Shown here piece by piece: positions 51,701 to 64,000 of a DNA stretch of 64,000 nt; position 1 is the first letter of the stretch, and every line of letters starts with the position of its first letter. Source of the stretch: Ignelater luminosus (taxonomy: Eukaryota > Arthropoda > Insecta > Coleoptera > Elateridae); NCBI GenBank assembly GCA_011009095.1, contig VTPC01000427.1, positions 223,485-287,484 on the forward strand, written 5' to 3'. Under the pieces are notes generated by a model. It made no database searches. It was not told where the DNA came from and was given only the letters and a program-made list of their open reading frames with translations. Made by a program: the position numbers and the translations under genes.

Positions 51701-53159
51701 TTATCTGAAAAATAAACAAAATTTATATAATTATTTTAATATAATACAAACCGGTCCTAATTTATAATAAAAGTTTATAAATAATGCAGGTTGTTGTAAA
51801 TTTTAAAATATACACCTAACGTCGGAATAATGGTACCACCCACGTAGAAACCATAATTCATTCAGTTTCTACATATTCTATGCATGAACAAAACAGAACT
51901 GTAATTAAGCAATTCTGTGGAAAAATAAGTTCATTATTTTACTTGTGCTACTCTAACTATAACATGTCATGCTTCATCAGCAAATTTTTAAAATTGGTGG
52001 AATAGAACAAGTTGGAGGTTAATAAAATATTTTTAATGATGAAGTTTGATGAACTGATTAAGTGTTGTTTTGAATTGTATAGATCACTTAACTATTTCAT
52101 CTTCGTAAAAAAAATTTTGGAGCACAGTTTGAGACATTATTCGAGTTCTTGGTGCATTCGCCATAAGATCAGTGATTTACCTGAGATCCAGGTAAGATTT
52201 GTAATTTCATCCATATGGGTAACCCTTTCTCAAGTGTTTCCAAAAGGAAAAATGTATGGAAATCAGATTAGAGCCTTTTAGGATCTAAAGAACTCAGACT
52301 AGGTCATCTTGGAGTCAATTCATAACGCATATTATTGTCTTTATCCAACTACCTGTCGATTTCAGTTTTTTAGAAATGAAAATTATTAGTCCTATTCAAA
52401 AATTACTGCTGATGGTATTTTTTCTAAAAATTATTTCATCCCCAACTCCCCCACCCTCAATTACAGCCTTGGTGTAAACAAAGACGTAAATAGAGCGATG
52501 CCACATTGGACAGAGGTGAGTTTGAAGAGGAATGAAAAAGAAATTTTTTGTGTCTTTTGTACCTGAGAACTTTTACCTTTTTTTTATAGGCGGTTTTGGA
52601 ACACCCAATTACAGTAACAAGACTGCTGATTTTTGTAATGTTTTGGGTTTCCATATGACGCAGTCTAGTAACAAAGTTATTAGGTCACGTTTTTCTTTTT
52701 CTAAGTGAAAGTCTAGTTTTGGTTCATTTGACCCCAACAATTTGCTTTTACGGATATTAAGCTGTAACAAGTTTTTAATCTTGATTTGAGAACAAACCCA
52801 ACTTATAATAGATATAAATCAACAACGTAGAATCACACCAAATTTTGCTGCCGTGGTCAGATTAGTCATGTTACAACTGCACTGCTCGTGAATCAAGCCT
52901 ATAAGCTAAATCGCCATCATCTACGATTTAACAAATGCTATATTGCATGCTTTAGAAAAGGAAAGTGCATACTAACACTTCACCATTACTGTTAACTGGG
53001 TTGACGAGCAGTGTACATAATAGTCAGAATGGCTAGTTGTCCAAAGTCTTGCTCTAAAGTATTTTGTACGAATGTAGATTTTCTCGTATAAATAAACTCC
53101 ACTAGCAGTCTCTTATTATTTAGGATCTTAAATTCAGTGGTTTACTGTTACATGATCCA

Positions 53160-53292
53160 TTCTAGGCTCGCATTGGGAGATTCCGGTTTTAAATCCTGCT
53201 CTCGATTTTCCGAGGTTTTCCTTAGTGGCAGTAGTGAATACCAGGACAGTAATTTGATAACCTCTTAACCCATTCTTCCTTCTGTCTTTTCT
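53160..53292 (+). mobile_element. tRNA-derived SINE relic
   Basis: GGTTTTAAATCCTGC at 53185-53199 resembles a tRNA B box (GGTTCGAATCC). It is followed by TTTTCCGAGGTTTTCC, then GTGAATACCAGGACAGT and a pyrimidine-rich CCATTCTTCC. This order is the body of a widespread family of insect tRNA-derived SINEs, which read TTTTCCGTGGTTTTCC, then AATGCCGGGATGGT, then CTTCCTTCC. No clear A box, poly-A tail or flanking duplication was found, so the 5' and 3' limits are estimates and the copy is old. Confidence 0.6.
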
Positions 53293-55329
53293 AAAATTAT
53301 TTATGACTAAAAAGGAGCATATGTGTTTCTAAAGCGGATCAACCTATTTGCCTTCCTCTTTTCTTACTTGATCCAGAAAGACGAAGTAGATACGTTTATA
53401 TTTAATCCATCGCCTACTATTCATCATTGAGTCTCATGTCGACTAGATTTGGTTATATGGATACCTTAAATCGATCGAATTATTTGAACAATTTTGATGG
53501 AAAAGAATAGGCATCTTAAAAAATAGTCCTTCGACCGTTTTAGTCATTGCCTAGTTTTTTATTGGTCTTCTTTCTTTAGGGACGATCAAAGTTTAACGCT
53601 CGAAGCGCCTTAATGATAAATCTCTTCTGGTGAGTCATTACTATGGTTTAGAAAAACACAACGTTTTAATAACCATTCAAATCCAGTGGATTTAGCCTAC
53701 GTTGCAATTACAAGTTAGGTGGGGATAAATCTGCTGTAGCCAATTACAAAAGTTTTAGCAGTCAAGACATAGGATTGGAGCAGTAGCGATGAGTTGGATA
53801 TGTTTCTTTCTGGCCAAGACTATATGGTGCTTATTTTCTCCATTTAAAATATTCACCATACTCTTTTCGTCTCTGTATATTCTAACAATTTGAGAAACAA
53901 ACAAAAAAATCAATTTTGGGTCCTTTTGAGTTGCGTATTACGTTAGTAAAAAGCATTTGGAAATATTGATGGTTTTCAAAAACGTCTAATGTTCAATCGT
54001 AGGCTTTTGGAGATCGATTGAGAATATAAAAGGATGTCAGTATCATGAAACCGAAGCTATTAATTGGAAAACCAAGGTGGAAGCCCTAAAAGAGAAATCG
54101 CTTTTGAGTTACTGTAACTCTTCTATTGTACAAGGACATGAATAATGTAACAGCTTTCTTTAAGTTTGGAAAGATTGCTAACGATCACCTGAATGACATT
54201 ATCCATAGGGAAGTAACAAAAAGAATATAGCAATTTTATGTTCTTATGATGTTTCTAGTATACCTTAGAAAGTTATTCGGAAAAAATCGCAGTTCAATAA
54301 TGAACATGACAAACAGACACAGACGTTACAAACTCCAGAAAATTGCTTTATAAACTTTGTGCAATTTTTGTTGTGTAAAATACAGCTTTTTTTTTGATAA
54401 TCGGCTTAGTCCAATGGTACAGATTGTCGAAGGCTCGGAATTGTTAGAGCACAAATAGACAATGAACTTACTGACATAATGTCATTTGAAGGTAGAGATG
54501 TGTGCGTTTCTAAGAATGAATATTGGGTATGCTGATAGCTTAGTAGAAAAAATGTAAATTTTGCTTAATATTGTAAGTGGAACAAGCTGTTTTAGAGTAC
54601 TATGAAGATAGACGTGGGTATCTAATAAAACCAAGAGAGTTAAGACGTTTAACGATGTAGAAACCGGTAAGAAATGAACTGCTGTATGCATAATATCAGC
54701 AAATGTGTACCCACTAGGTTATTTTGATCAGGTTACCTTTAGGCCGAAATATTATCTTTGACTTGACTTTTGAAAACTTGCAAAATAAAACTGCATTTCT
54801 TGAAATAAATACTTACATGTGAAGTTACTAAACCAGTTAGAATATTACAATACAATCAATTTTACAAATGCTGCGCTATAGGTATTTTTTATGTGTAGAT
54901 AATTTTCTGAGAATTTTTTTGGCTCGTTTTTAGTTTATTGATATTTGTTTTTGATTGAAATAATACTGCCAATATTACATGCAATAAAAACGTTCGGTTT
55001 AATTATCCAACAGTTACGTTTTCTACCCCATCGTTTGCGTGACAGAAAATAAATGTGCTCCATGTACTATTATAATCAGAATATTAAAAGCATTTCTGAT
55101 GTGTTTTTCTTTTAAGGACTTTGGTCAGTAAAAAAGCCAAGTCGATTGCAACTCTGGAAATAACCACTCATTCAGTTGTTGACGATAACCTAGTTTGATT
55201 GAATTTAAATATAATTTGAATCTTATATCAGTTTAGGTTAAGTAAATTTTTATATTTTTTCATTAAAATGGCAAATTGAAGTGTGAAAAGTTTGGTGCAT
55301 AATAGTCGTATTTCATGTTATCATTAAAT

Positions 55330-56200
55330 CACAACCAAAACGTATACGTCAGTGATTCTCGACATTAATTGTCATTGCAACCGCGATTTGCACTGAGCTG
55401 CAGCAGTGGTATTTCATATCATTATGCAGATATGCGGAGACATGCTAATGAGGATGACACGAGAAAATGTACAGCAATGTACGGCTTATATAATTTATAG
55501 AAGGATTGCAATTGATATGGAATTATATTTTTCACTTTTAGTGGAAGTTAGTGTATATGAACGAGCTAAAAGAGCAGTAAGCGCTGTCGGGAGAAGTACC
55601 TCGTGTTTTCACATCTGTTCTAATCGCCCCATCCGCCACAGTCACAGCTCTTCATAAGAACTATAAAAATGTTACGATCGCATAATAACCGTAACTGTAC
55701 ACCAGACATACTCTGTAGCAGATTTCGTATTTATTTTACGAGTTAATTGTGTTGTCAGAGCGAGCTCTCTTATTTTATGCTTATTTTCTGCTGTCTCACA
55801 ATATCCATGCGTCGCTGTAGATTGCGCGTACCGCAATATTTTAAAAGTTATTATCCTTTAATAGATCTTGCAACAACGCGGGACGCGTGGGTTCCGTCTC
55901 TTCTTGCCCACCCAAGACCGACTGTGACTGCTCGAATATTAGCTTTGATATATCTACATGTATGCCTACATCTGATTTACGAAACGGAACATACTTAACT
56001 AAACCCAAAATAGAATATTACTGCTGGTTCAAAATGTTGAATTTAGCTGAACGGCGTTACAAAAACTGGTCTACAATTCACGACTGGAGCCGCCACAATC
56101 TGGCAACGCTGTTACAGTGACTGAAGTTTTGATTTATTAGCCTATGACCTTGTTAAGCGATTCTCGTCTCCCTCGCAGCTCGATGGATGATGGTGATGGA
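55330..56200. promoter_or_regulatory. complex island in intron c-d
   Basis: Moderately GC-balanced sequence carries several overlapping 77-83 codon + frames, none recognisable. CG-containing blocks occur near 55.57 and 55.88 kb (ACAACGCGGGACGCGTGGG). It is a candidate regulatory DNA by contrast with the AT-rich flanks. Confidence 0.25.
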
Positions 56201-57239
56201 CAGTTGCTCCATTTCTAACAACCAAAACATTGCTACTGTGCCTTTGATTTTTTTTCTGCATTTCATCGTTCCAGATTATTAAATCAAAATCAATAGAATG
56301 AGAATTTGCGTTTTCTGAGATCATTTCGTTTTTAAATTTGAATGAATAAGTAAACATGGAGTTTTGAAAAATGTATTTGTCGAAATGATACATTTCGTCT
56401 TAATGATTGTTGCAAATGATTGAAAATTGATTTTTAATTGGAACAATAATTTTTAAGTTTTTACGTATCTATAAATGCTTAATTTTAAATGGTAGTTATT
56501 GAACTGTAATTATGTAAATTAATGCAAATTAGTGAAGTTGAACAGCAAAATTAAAATGCGTAACATGAGCAACATTAAATTTATTTATTAATACTTTTCA
56601 TCGTCTTTTCATTTTTATTATACGGGTATCGCTTGATTTGATGTTTTTTTTATAAAAAATTTGAAGAGACTTGATTTACTGACACGTTTGGCAACTACTT
56701 CCTTCAGTCTTTTTCTTTTCTATAAATGCAAATGTAGCTAGCACCTGAATTGCATTGTTAATCATAAATTCTTTTTCTAACTAGGTTTTATTGAAGTTTC
56801 AAAAGGGTTCAAACATTTTTTTTATACCAAGTGAAAGGAAGGACTTTGAATTATTTTAAATCCTGTTGTGTGTACTTAACTGCGTTTATTTTCTAAGATT
56901 CTACTTGTTTAGATAATCATGTAAAAGTTACGACAGAAGAATCGAAATGTAAATGTTTATGTTGTACCTCACGTCCTTGAGAAAACAGACTTGCCTACCT
57001 TGTTTCTAAAAATTAAAGTTTTTAGCATATAAATTTCCCTCATTATAAAAATTTACTTATAATAATATACAATTTTTATTTAAAATCTTCCGAGTGACTA
57101 AGTAAATTTAATTCTTTTGTACGCAAAATCAATTTTAGAAGGAATCAAAGCGTTTTAAATTTATTTGAATTGTAATAGAATCTGTTACGATCAGTTTAAT
57201 ATGCTATAAACAAATGTCCCCTATTTTAAATTCCATTAC

Positions 57240-58140
57240 AAAACTGTCCAGCAGTCTAGCTTTAATAATCGTGTGGGTAAGACGACACTAATTTAGATTG
57301 ATTGGACAGTCGCGTACTTCAACACAATCTGTGCGTACGTCAAGGTCACAGTTTAATTCTCTCCGACTACAAATATAGTATATAACGTCACCAGTTTAAC
57401 AAGTCGGTCAACCGTCATGCATATATGACAACGAACAGTGACATACGCATGCAGCAAAGTAGTACCAGCAGCAAGCACGCTTCTCGTGTCACTTTAGATG
57501 AAGGGTTTGATTCCGGCATCTCTGGGAATAATCCTGAGAGCCTCATATAATAACGGAAAGATGTGAAGTGAAATACCAAATGATGAATATTGCAACCGGC
57601 AGGGAAAAGGTAAATAATAAACGAGACATGTGAAGAGGCACCACCGTATGTTATATGGTGCGTATACAGTACGTGTCAAGGGTAGCATCATCGTATAGAG
57701 TCTGGCACTTAGCCGCACCGTCCCGGGGGCCTTGCGACATGACACTTCACTTTCCATCGGGGTCCCTCGCCCCAACCGCATGCAAAAAAATGCCGAAATA
57801 TGAAACCAATATGATGATATTCTAGGACGTAGTCTCTACTTCGTTTGCCTAATGAGACCCACGCACAGCAGCATCAACAGAAAAGAACAACCCACGTATT
57901 TTCATCCGCATCCGTTCTTCTTGCCGAGCGTCAGATAACTATCGTTATACAAGGAAATCAGAAAACCTGATTGCTTCTGCACATAATAAATTACTAATAA
58001 TAAATATTTTATTCAAATCGATGCAAAACACCCGTAATTAAATATATTTGCATTCAATTAAACGACACTCGCTATTTATCATTTGCGTTACATGAAAGTG
58101 TCGAAAACCGATATCGTTGTTTCTTCTTTATTACTTTAGA
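57240..58140. promoter_or_regulatory. complex island in intron c-d
   Basis: High-complexity DNA with a GC-rich core at 57.70-57.78 kb (GCACCGTCCCGGGGGCC) and the octamer ATTTGCAT at 58046. A 95-codon minus frame across the core is not recognisable. It is a candidate enhancer-type element. Confidence 0.35.
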
Positions 58141-58443
58141 AACTTCAGGTACTGTACGTATTCCTCTTTAAAAAAATACAAGGTGATTTATAGAAGGTGA
58201 TATCATATAACTTAAATTGCGACTTTTATTGAAGCTACTATTAATTTCTTTCTGTACTTAAATAAATTCGTAGAAAACAAAAAACATCACGAGTTACAAT
58301 GGGACGCTTCAAGACATTTCAATTTCTTACATATCTACGTTATTATTTTATTAATTATGTAAGCACAAGCTATGCCTAGTATTTCTTTTAGAATTAAACT
58401 TTCGTTAAAACAGTTCATCATCATCAAAAGATAAATAAAGTGG

Positions 58444-58470
58444 TAAGTTCTATTGAACCAATAGAACTTA
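58444..58470. repeat. perfect 12-bp hairpin with 3-nt loop
   Basis: TAAGTTCTATTG at 58444-58455 and CAATAGAACTTA at 58459-58470 are exact reverse complements around the loop AAC. The sequence would form a tight stem in either strand. The flanks do not extend the pairing. Confidence 0.8.
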
Positions 58471-61467
58471 ATCTAACTTAACATTCTTTAGTATGTTCTG
58501 TAACATAACCTCTAGTAAAACTATTTCTTTGAGGAAACTCCTATTACAGCTATCTCTTCTATAAGTAGCGGTTAAAACTGAATAGAATATTAGAAAAGTC
58601 TGTTCCAAGAATGTTTCCTGTTCTTGCGTAGGTACCAGAATTCTAATTTTAGATAGAGGATGATAATGAAAAATCAATAACTTGAATCCATTAAAATTCA
58701 ATGTAATTTAAACAAAAAGAAGTGGGTAGAATGATACAAAATAAGCCATTTGTAGTTGTTCTACTGTTCAATGATTCACACGTACGTTAAAACAGAGGCA
58801 ATTAGAGTTTTTGGTACCATTTTTCTATTCTATTTCACCAATAGCAATTAAAAATTTCAGTAGAGACCGGTTTTCTTGATTTGATCAACTTGCAATCTTA
58901 GCATGCACAAACTATTTGATGACTCAATATAATTATAGGTGCTTTGTAGAAGTCACAAAAATCTTTATATCAGAACTCAATAAAACATTATTTTTGGTGG
59001 AAATAAAATTTTTCCGACGATACCTGCCGTTATTGATTCCAACAGGTTTTTCTCACTTGACTCTGCTGACGAGATCTCAGATTCCTACCGAAACGAAATC
59101 CAAGCTAACTCCTGCCACAAACGAAAGTTTTTCCTAGCGCTCACGTTCATCCGAAACTCTGAAGTTTGAACTTCCTGAAGTCACGATGTTCTTGTCGATA
59201 AGAAACAGAAGATTGCGTTGGCAGACATCTACAAAGCTTTAATCGCCTCGCTATTTTCGTTATTCTCTTTATGTCTACTCATTCCCAGTTCTTCAAACTC
59301 TGACTGGCCAAAATTCTCTCTATAGACGCATGCCTTGAATTCTTGTGAGACGGCTTAGCGTCTGTCTATAAACTTCCGAGAGGAATTGGGATCAAAGTTG
59401 AAAGATGAAGCGATCTGCATCTTTAGCCTGTCGTTCTCAGACATTTGATTCCATCGAAGTTCGACATTTCACACCATTTCTTGATCTCTACAATTACAAA
59501 CTACCACTAGTTTCCTGTAAACAACATCCAACCATTCTTATTCTCTTAGACTTAGCTCATTTGCCTCCAGCCTGCTTTTTCCTATAAGCATTTTTAAACT
59601 TATTCAAAGATATTCTTCTGCTACAAACGCTTGGGCCAGTATTCTTTCTTCCGAACGGTAGAGATCATGGTAGACAATCGTAGAGATATTTGAGAGAAAA
59701 GTGAGGAATTGGTTGAAAAGAACCATGAAGATAGATTTCTAAAAAGAAGAATATGACTTATCATAAAGATTTCGTCCTTCACTAATAAAGCGGCTAAACA
59801 ATCCAATCACTTCAACTTAATCCACACGCACACTTCGACACTCGCGCGAGCAACGTTTATGTTTTTATAAAGTTTTGCAGTTTTCGCTTGTTTGTTTCTA
59901 AAAGATTCTTCAACTGATTTTATGCCCTAAAGCAGTCAGTTTACTGATTTAGCGTTTACAACCGGCCCTGGCTATCACTTGATGGTATGGTTTTAGATTC
60001 TATTGCTACATACAGTCTTGTCAAAGTTCAAAAGCCGATGTATCTTTTGCGTTTCAATGGCCGTTAACCTGTTTGTTGGATTTTGGTATTTCAAGCTTCT
60101 CCCAAAACGTGTCAGGGTAATTGGTCGCCCATGTGTACCCAACATCTCACCACCTTTTATTACTAAGAACATGACCTTTCCTATTAAACATTACGATTGA
60201 AGAGGAACCAGACATTTTTAAAGTGGCTTTGAAACTAATGGGGAAATGATGATTGAGTATATTCCTAAAGTTTCTGAGTGATCAAAAGTTTTTTTTCACT
60301 ATCTTTCCTTGGTAGAAAATCAAATTAATTAAAATTGAAACAAATTCATTTAGAATAGTCTGCGAATCGTTCATCCAGGAAAAGAGAGAAATACTCCTAC
60401 AGGAATTTTTGTCTTAGGAATAAAACTTCTTGAAGACGCCAAGGATTGCAGAAGTAGGCATGCAATTCTCAATATTTCTTCGTGTGAATAGTGGCGATCT
60501 TACATTAGATGATATTTTACCATAATGTAAAGGAATGTTTCTAAAGAAAAACAAATATTGGTTTACTTGGTATTAATCAAGCAATGCTGATATAAGAAAA
60601 ACGACAAATTTAGGTAGATGTTTGGTACTCTCTCCACGAAAAATTGCATAAATGTTTTTCAATCCGTGCAAAAGAAATGGTAGAGTGCATCGATGCCTGG
60701 TAGCGAGCGTGTCAGTTGTGTGTGTGCAATTTTTGTGCGAAGGGAATTGTATGGAGCATATCGTTATGTTACTGTCTTCGCTTCTATGTACCACTCATAG
60801 ACACCCAAAAGACACATCTACTTATATCTCTTTACCATCTTTACTTTTTACTTAATGCAAACGTTTTTAGATCATTAAATGCTTCAGAGCATTTTTCTTA
60901 ATTGTTTTTGAAATTATGATCAATTTTGCATTTTGCACCAAAATAGTTTTGAGCCTTTTTGGAAGAGATTGCTAACCTATTAGGGGATTTATTTTCAAAT
61001 GTAAGAAAGGTTGTATCTTTCCGAAAACCATTGATTATGGTTCATTTGCCAACTCAAAAATGAAATACAATAATTTTTATATATGTTGTGGTGTCTGATG
61101 TCCATTCTCTAAGAAACTATCTAGGATGCTACTTTTTATATTTGTAACTGTCAATTAATCTTTAGTTTTGGTTTTTCTTAAAGTGACCATTCAAATGAAA
61201 AACGTCTTTTAACATAACTAGAGTACCAAGATACTAAGATGGCAAAGAATGTGTCCAAAACATTCTGCTTGCCGAAATATATAATTAATTCTAAATTCGT
61301 GTTTTCTTTATAGTGAAGCAAAATAAAATCCATAATCTACTACAATCGGTTTTTGAATGTTGGAGTTGCATTAAAATTTTTCTTCAATGTTTCTATTGAT
61401 GTAATATGTTAGTTGTAAAGAACAGTGTTTGAATGTATTTATATGGAAGTGTTGGGTTTGATTCCAG

Positions 61468-61591
61468 AGACCGCCTTCGTCGACGATGTCGTATGGGGGC
61501 CCAGTAAATGATGATGTACGATCACCAGGAACACCCGGACCTCTTTCACAAGCACCCGGATCGCAACAAAGTCTGGACGCCTCGGATCCAG
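61468..61591 (+). CDS. hth: homothorax exon d (Ser/Pro-rich linker before the homeodomain)
   Basis: This is a 124-bp internal exon, 41 codons plus one base, reading RPPSSTMSYGGPVNDD, then VRSPGTPGPLSQAPGSQQSL, then DASDP. It corresponds to the Drosophila Hth segment RPPSSSLSYGGAMNDDARSP...LDTSDPD, which follows the MEIS domain and precedes the acidic linker and homeodomain. The acceptor is GATTCCAG (ends 61467) and the donor is G|GTAGGA at 61592. The exon ends in phase 1, and the leftover G fits an Asp codon completed in the next exon, as in Drosophila DPD. The exons carrying the TALE homeodomain are beyond the right edge. Reading through the donor would add about 27 codons, ending at a TAG at 61672-61674. 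Confidence 0.95.
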
Positions 61592-61799
61592 GTAGGAGAC
61601 TTCTACGTTCATTTCCTTATTTCACACACGATGTTAATATTTATTTGCCACTTAGGATAAATCCTCGTGTTTAGTTTGTTCTTGTTTACATACTCATTAT
61701 TGTTTAGTAGTTTGTTCGTTAAATTAACTATTCTTTGGTGTTGATAATAGGCTGCCCTATTATTATTATTGTTAAAATATATGGAAAATGTGGCGTATG

Positions 61800-61805
61800 A
61801 ATAAA
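61800..61805 (+). terminator. possible intronic poly-A signal after exon d
   Basis: AATAAA lies 209 bp past the exon d donor and about 125 bp after the first in-frame stop of a read-through. GTGTTTGG follows, which could serve as a GU-rich downstream element. AATAAA is common by chance in AT-rich introns, so this is only a candidate 3' end for a homeodomain-less transcript. Confidence 0.2.
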
Positions 61806-62179
61806 GTGTTTGGTAAATTATGCCTAATATAACGAGTTTGTCATTCAATTGTAATACCTAATTTCTGTTGATACATTATTACCCACGAAGCATTAGTAAT
61901 GAAATGTTAGGACTACGTTAATGTCCATAGTTCACACGCATGTGATGATTACGACAATGTTACACGTGTCGTTAATGTTAAAACCAATAGAAATACGTTT
62001 TATTCTACATTAAGGATATTTTTTTAACCGTCCCATCATTTCGTTATGCTAATAATTCAATTAATAATTTAGTTAAACAATAAAAAAAGAAGCAAGAACC
62101 GCTTTTAAATTACATAGTTAACATTCAATTGCGTCAAACGGAAGGTATTTATTAAAATAATTTTTCATTTTTTTTCTTT

Positions 62180-62480
62180 TAACAAAGTAGTTCGTGCAAG
62201 CGGGCGAAGTCGGCTTAAAGTTTATATCTAACGCATATTAATGACCATTTGTAATTTCATGTAAAGGCAAATGAATAATTATCGATTTAACCATTAGTGT
62301 TATCGGCCTTAATGCATCGAAACGAAGAAGCGCAAACTCTTCATTAGTGCCCGGTTTTCAATTACAACTAGTGAACATGGCTAGGCAAGTGTATTGGGCC
62401 ATCATCTATGGAACATTTCATTACTTACTTCGAATTACTCCATTTAATATTGAAATCGATTTAGGGGAATAGTTTTCGAC
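62180..62480. promoter_or_regulatory. complex island downstream of exon d
   Basis: Balanced sequence from GTGCAAGCGGGCGAAGTCGG (about 62.19 kb) through ATTATCGATTTAACCATTAG has homeodomain-type ATTA cores and no frame of note. It is a weak candidate regulatory element. Confidence 0.22.
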
Positions 62481-64000
62481 ATCGTGTATGTCTGGCATAC
62501 ATAAATAAGTGAAATAATCTTTTAGGAAATAACTGTAAGTTGATTGGGTGTAGAAAAAAAATTAATACAAAAGAAAGTCATTATTACATGCTACATAAGG
62601 CGTTTTCGAGAAATTACCGTGCCAAAAAATAGGAAAACAATTTAGATTGATGAAAGTTAAAAAGACTTATTTATTAAGTTGTTACATTTCGAGTTTTATT
62701 GCATTTAAAATATCAAATTGATATTATTGTAATATGATAGCAATATTTTTCAAGTCCTGGAGTTTTCTCGTTCATTGATATATTCTTTTTTACCCTATAT
62801 TTAAATGAACATTTGTGTTCTTCGAATTACTACTTAACAGTTTGGAAATAGAACTTTTTAGTTTATAAATCTATTGATTTTCTCCCTAAATTAGAAAATT
62901 AGAAACGTCGGGTGATATAGTATTTGAATATGGAGAAAAATTCGAAACCTTAGATTTTGCTTTTTATTGTACTACTTAGATCAACTTTACGGTAGACTTT
63001 GCCCAAAAGCAAACTTTAAACGTTAAATGACTGTAATTGTGTTATACCAAGGTTACATCTATAAATTTGTTGCATGAGACGTTCTCCCTCCCTATAAGGG
63101 CACTTATTAGTATGTATCGTACTATGTTTTGCTTTTCGTGAAGTCTCACCGCAAGAAAAATACTTTAAATGAAAGCTTTCTACATGTATTTCAAACTCTT
63201 GCTTGATATAAAATTCATTTTGTCAGTTTGGTGTTCATCTTTAGGAATTTGACCTAACCATCTAGATAAGAATGTCTTAATTTTCTGCTATTCCATGTGT
63301 TTTTGCAATTAAGTGGTCTTTGGAAGTTGAGCAAAGAAGAGATCCAAAATTAATGACTGAAAATCTAACACGAAAGATCTTGATCTCCAAACAGAAACTG
63401 GTATTTTGCGAAAATTGAAAAAGGTCTTGGTCGAAAATCAAAACGACGAAAATGTTTAGGTTTACAGTCAGGTCTAAAGGGAACATATCAAGATCAAAAC
63501 GGTTGATGTCAAAATTCACCAGGCTTTTGATTTTGGTTTTTGATCCATATTTCTGATATAAATATAAAAATAAATGTTTAGTTGTGTACATAGCAGGTTT
63601 TTGTTTTTGGCTTTTTACAGTCAAGACTCCAAGAAATCGAATGACATACACCAGTAGCTGACGGATCGTTTTTCTCACATTTGCCACATTAGTTGCAAAA
63701 TTCTTTCCCACACATTACTGTTAAATTCGAACTTGATCCGTAAGTTTTGGCATTCCGGAAAATCATAAATCTAGATATAGTTGTATTTACTAATACGACT
63801 GTGAGGACTGTTATCATGAGACGCTTAAAATCGACAAGTGCTTAAAATACCATAAAAATTAGGAAACGAGAACTCAAAATATTATTTCTAAATCCACACT
63901 TTTGGGTAGAATCCAATACATTAAAAAAAGTAATTGTGTTCGCTGAAGCATACGCTTTAGTTTAAACGTAAAATTATGTTGATTGTGTATGCGATATGTA

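Larger units (their letters stand above)
61592..64000 (+). other. hth intron downstream of exon d (5' part only)
   Basis: The intron starts with GTAGGA and continues past the right edge. It has an AATAAA at 61800, a modest complex island at 62.18-62.48 kb and AT-rich sequence after that. No homeodomain exon is present in the window. Confidence 0.85.

Noticed and set aside
57500-57530. tRNA B-box-like GGGTTTGATTCCGGC
   Set aside because: No A box at the right distance and no cloverleaf could be drawn around it. A similar word at 61455 precedes exon d and is part of its acceptor region.
61461-61470. Alternative acceptor two bases into exon d (CCAGAG)
   Set aside because: Using the second AG would shift the frame away from the conserved RPPSS start of this Hth segment.
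63277-63711. 144-codon minus-strand open frame reading MGKNFATNVANV...
   Set aside because: Its first codon is GTG, not ATG. A neighbouring frame shows CGKEFCN and CGKC words that hint at a zinc finger, but there is no regular C2H2 spacing and stops intervene.

Overview
This window comes from an insect genome and lies inside one very large gene. That gene is homothorax (hth), the arthropod MEIS/PREP-type TALE homeobox gene, read on the + strand. Four short exons were found by translating the DNA next to good splice signals. Joined, they read from IRQEKPYYIADPEVDSL through MVQAIQVLRFHLLELEK and [19 protein letters not shown] to the Ser/Pro-rich segment ending LDASDP. This is the C-terminal half of the MEIS (HM) domain, which binds Extradenticle, plus the start of the linker before the homeodomain. 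The upstream exons (start codon, first half of the HM domain) and the downstream homeodomain exons are outside the window. Only about 0.4 kb of the 64 kb is supported coding sequence. The very large introns and mobile-element relics point to an insect with a fairly large AT-rich genome. The order cannot be fixed from the sequence; a beetle, a hemipteran or a polyneopteran would all fit.

Layout: 1-12993 is the 3' part of an upstream intron. Exon a is 12994-13044, exon b 23545-23595, exon c 32523-32720 and exon d 61468-61591. A further intron runs to the right edge. The introns between them are about 10.5, 8.9 and 28.7 kb. Exons a, b and c all begin and end in phase 0; exon d ends in phase 1.

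The introns are a mosaic. Long AT-rich stretches with scattered decayed mobile-element material alternate with more GC-rich, complex, low-repeat islands of 0.2-2.5 kb. These islands look like the conserved non-coding DNA typical of developmental regulator genes. The largest is 35.1-37.6 kb; others lie at 17.2-18.1, 21.3-23.5, 27.6-28.2, 33.5-34.3, 42.7-43.7, 50.7-51.3 and 57.2-58.1 kb. An octamer matching POU-type sites (ATGCAAAT/ATTTGCAT) recurs through the introns, including two copies exactly 20 bp apart just after exon a.

Recognisable mobile DNA: a decayed mariner-type transposase (about 9.3-10.1 kb), a tRNA-derived SINE relic (53.16-53.29 kb) and a Tc1-like terminal sequence (20.01 kb). 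There are also a diverged 59-bp direct repeat, several perfect short inverted repeats and a strong pyrimidine-strand region. No tRNA, rRNA, CRISPR or complete second gene was found. One 195-codon minus-strand open frame (1558-2145) is longer than expected by chance in AT-rich DNA but matches no family I recognise.
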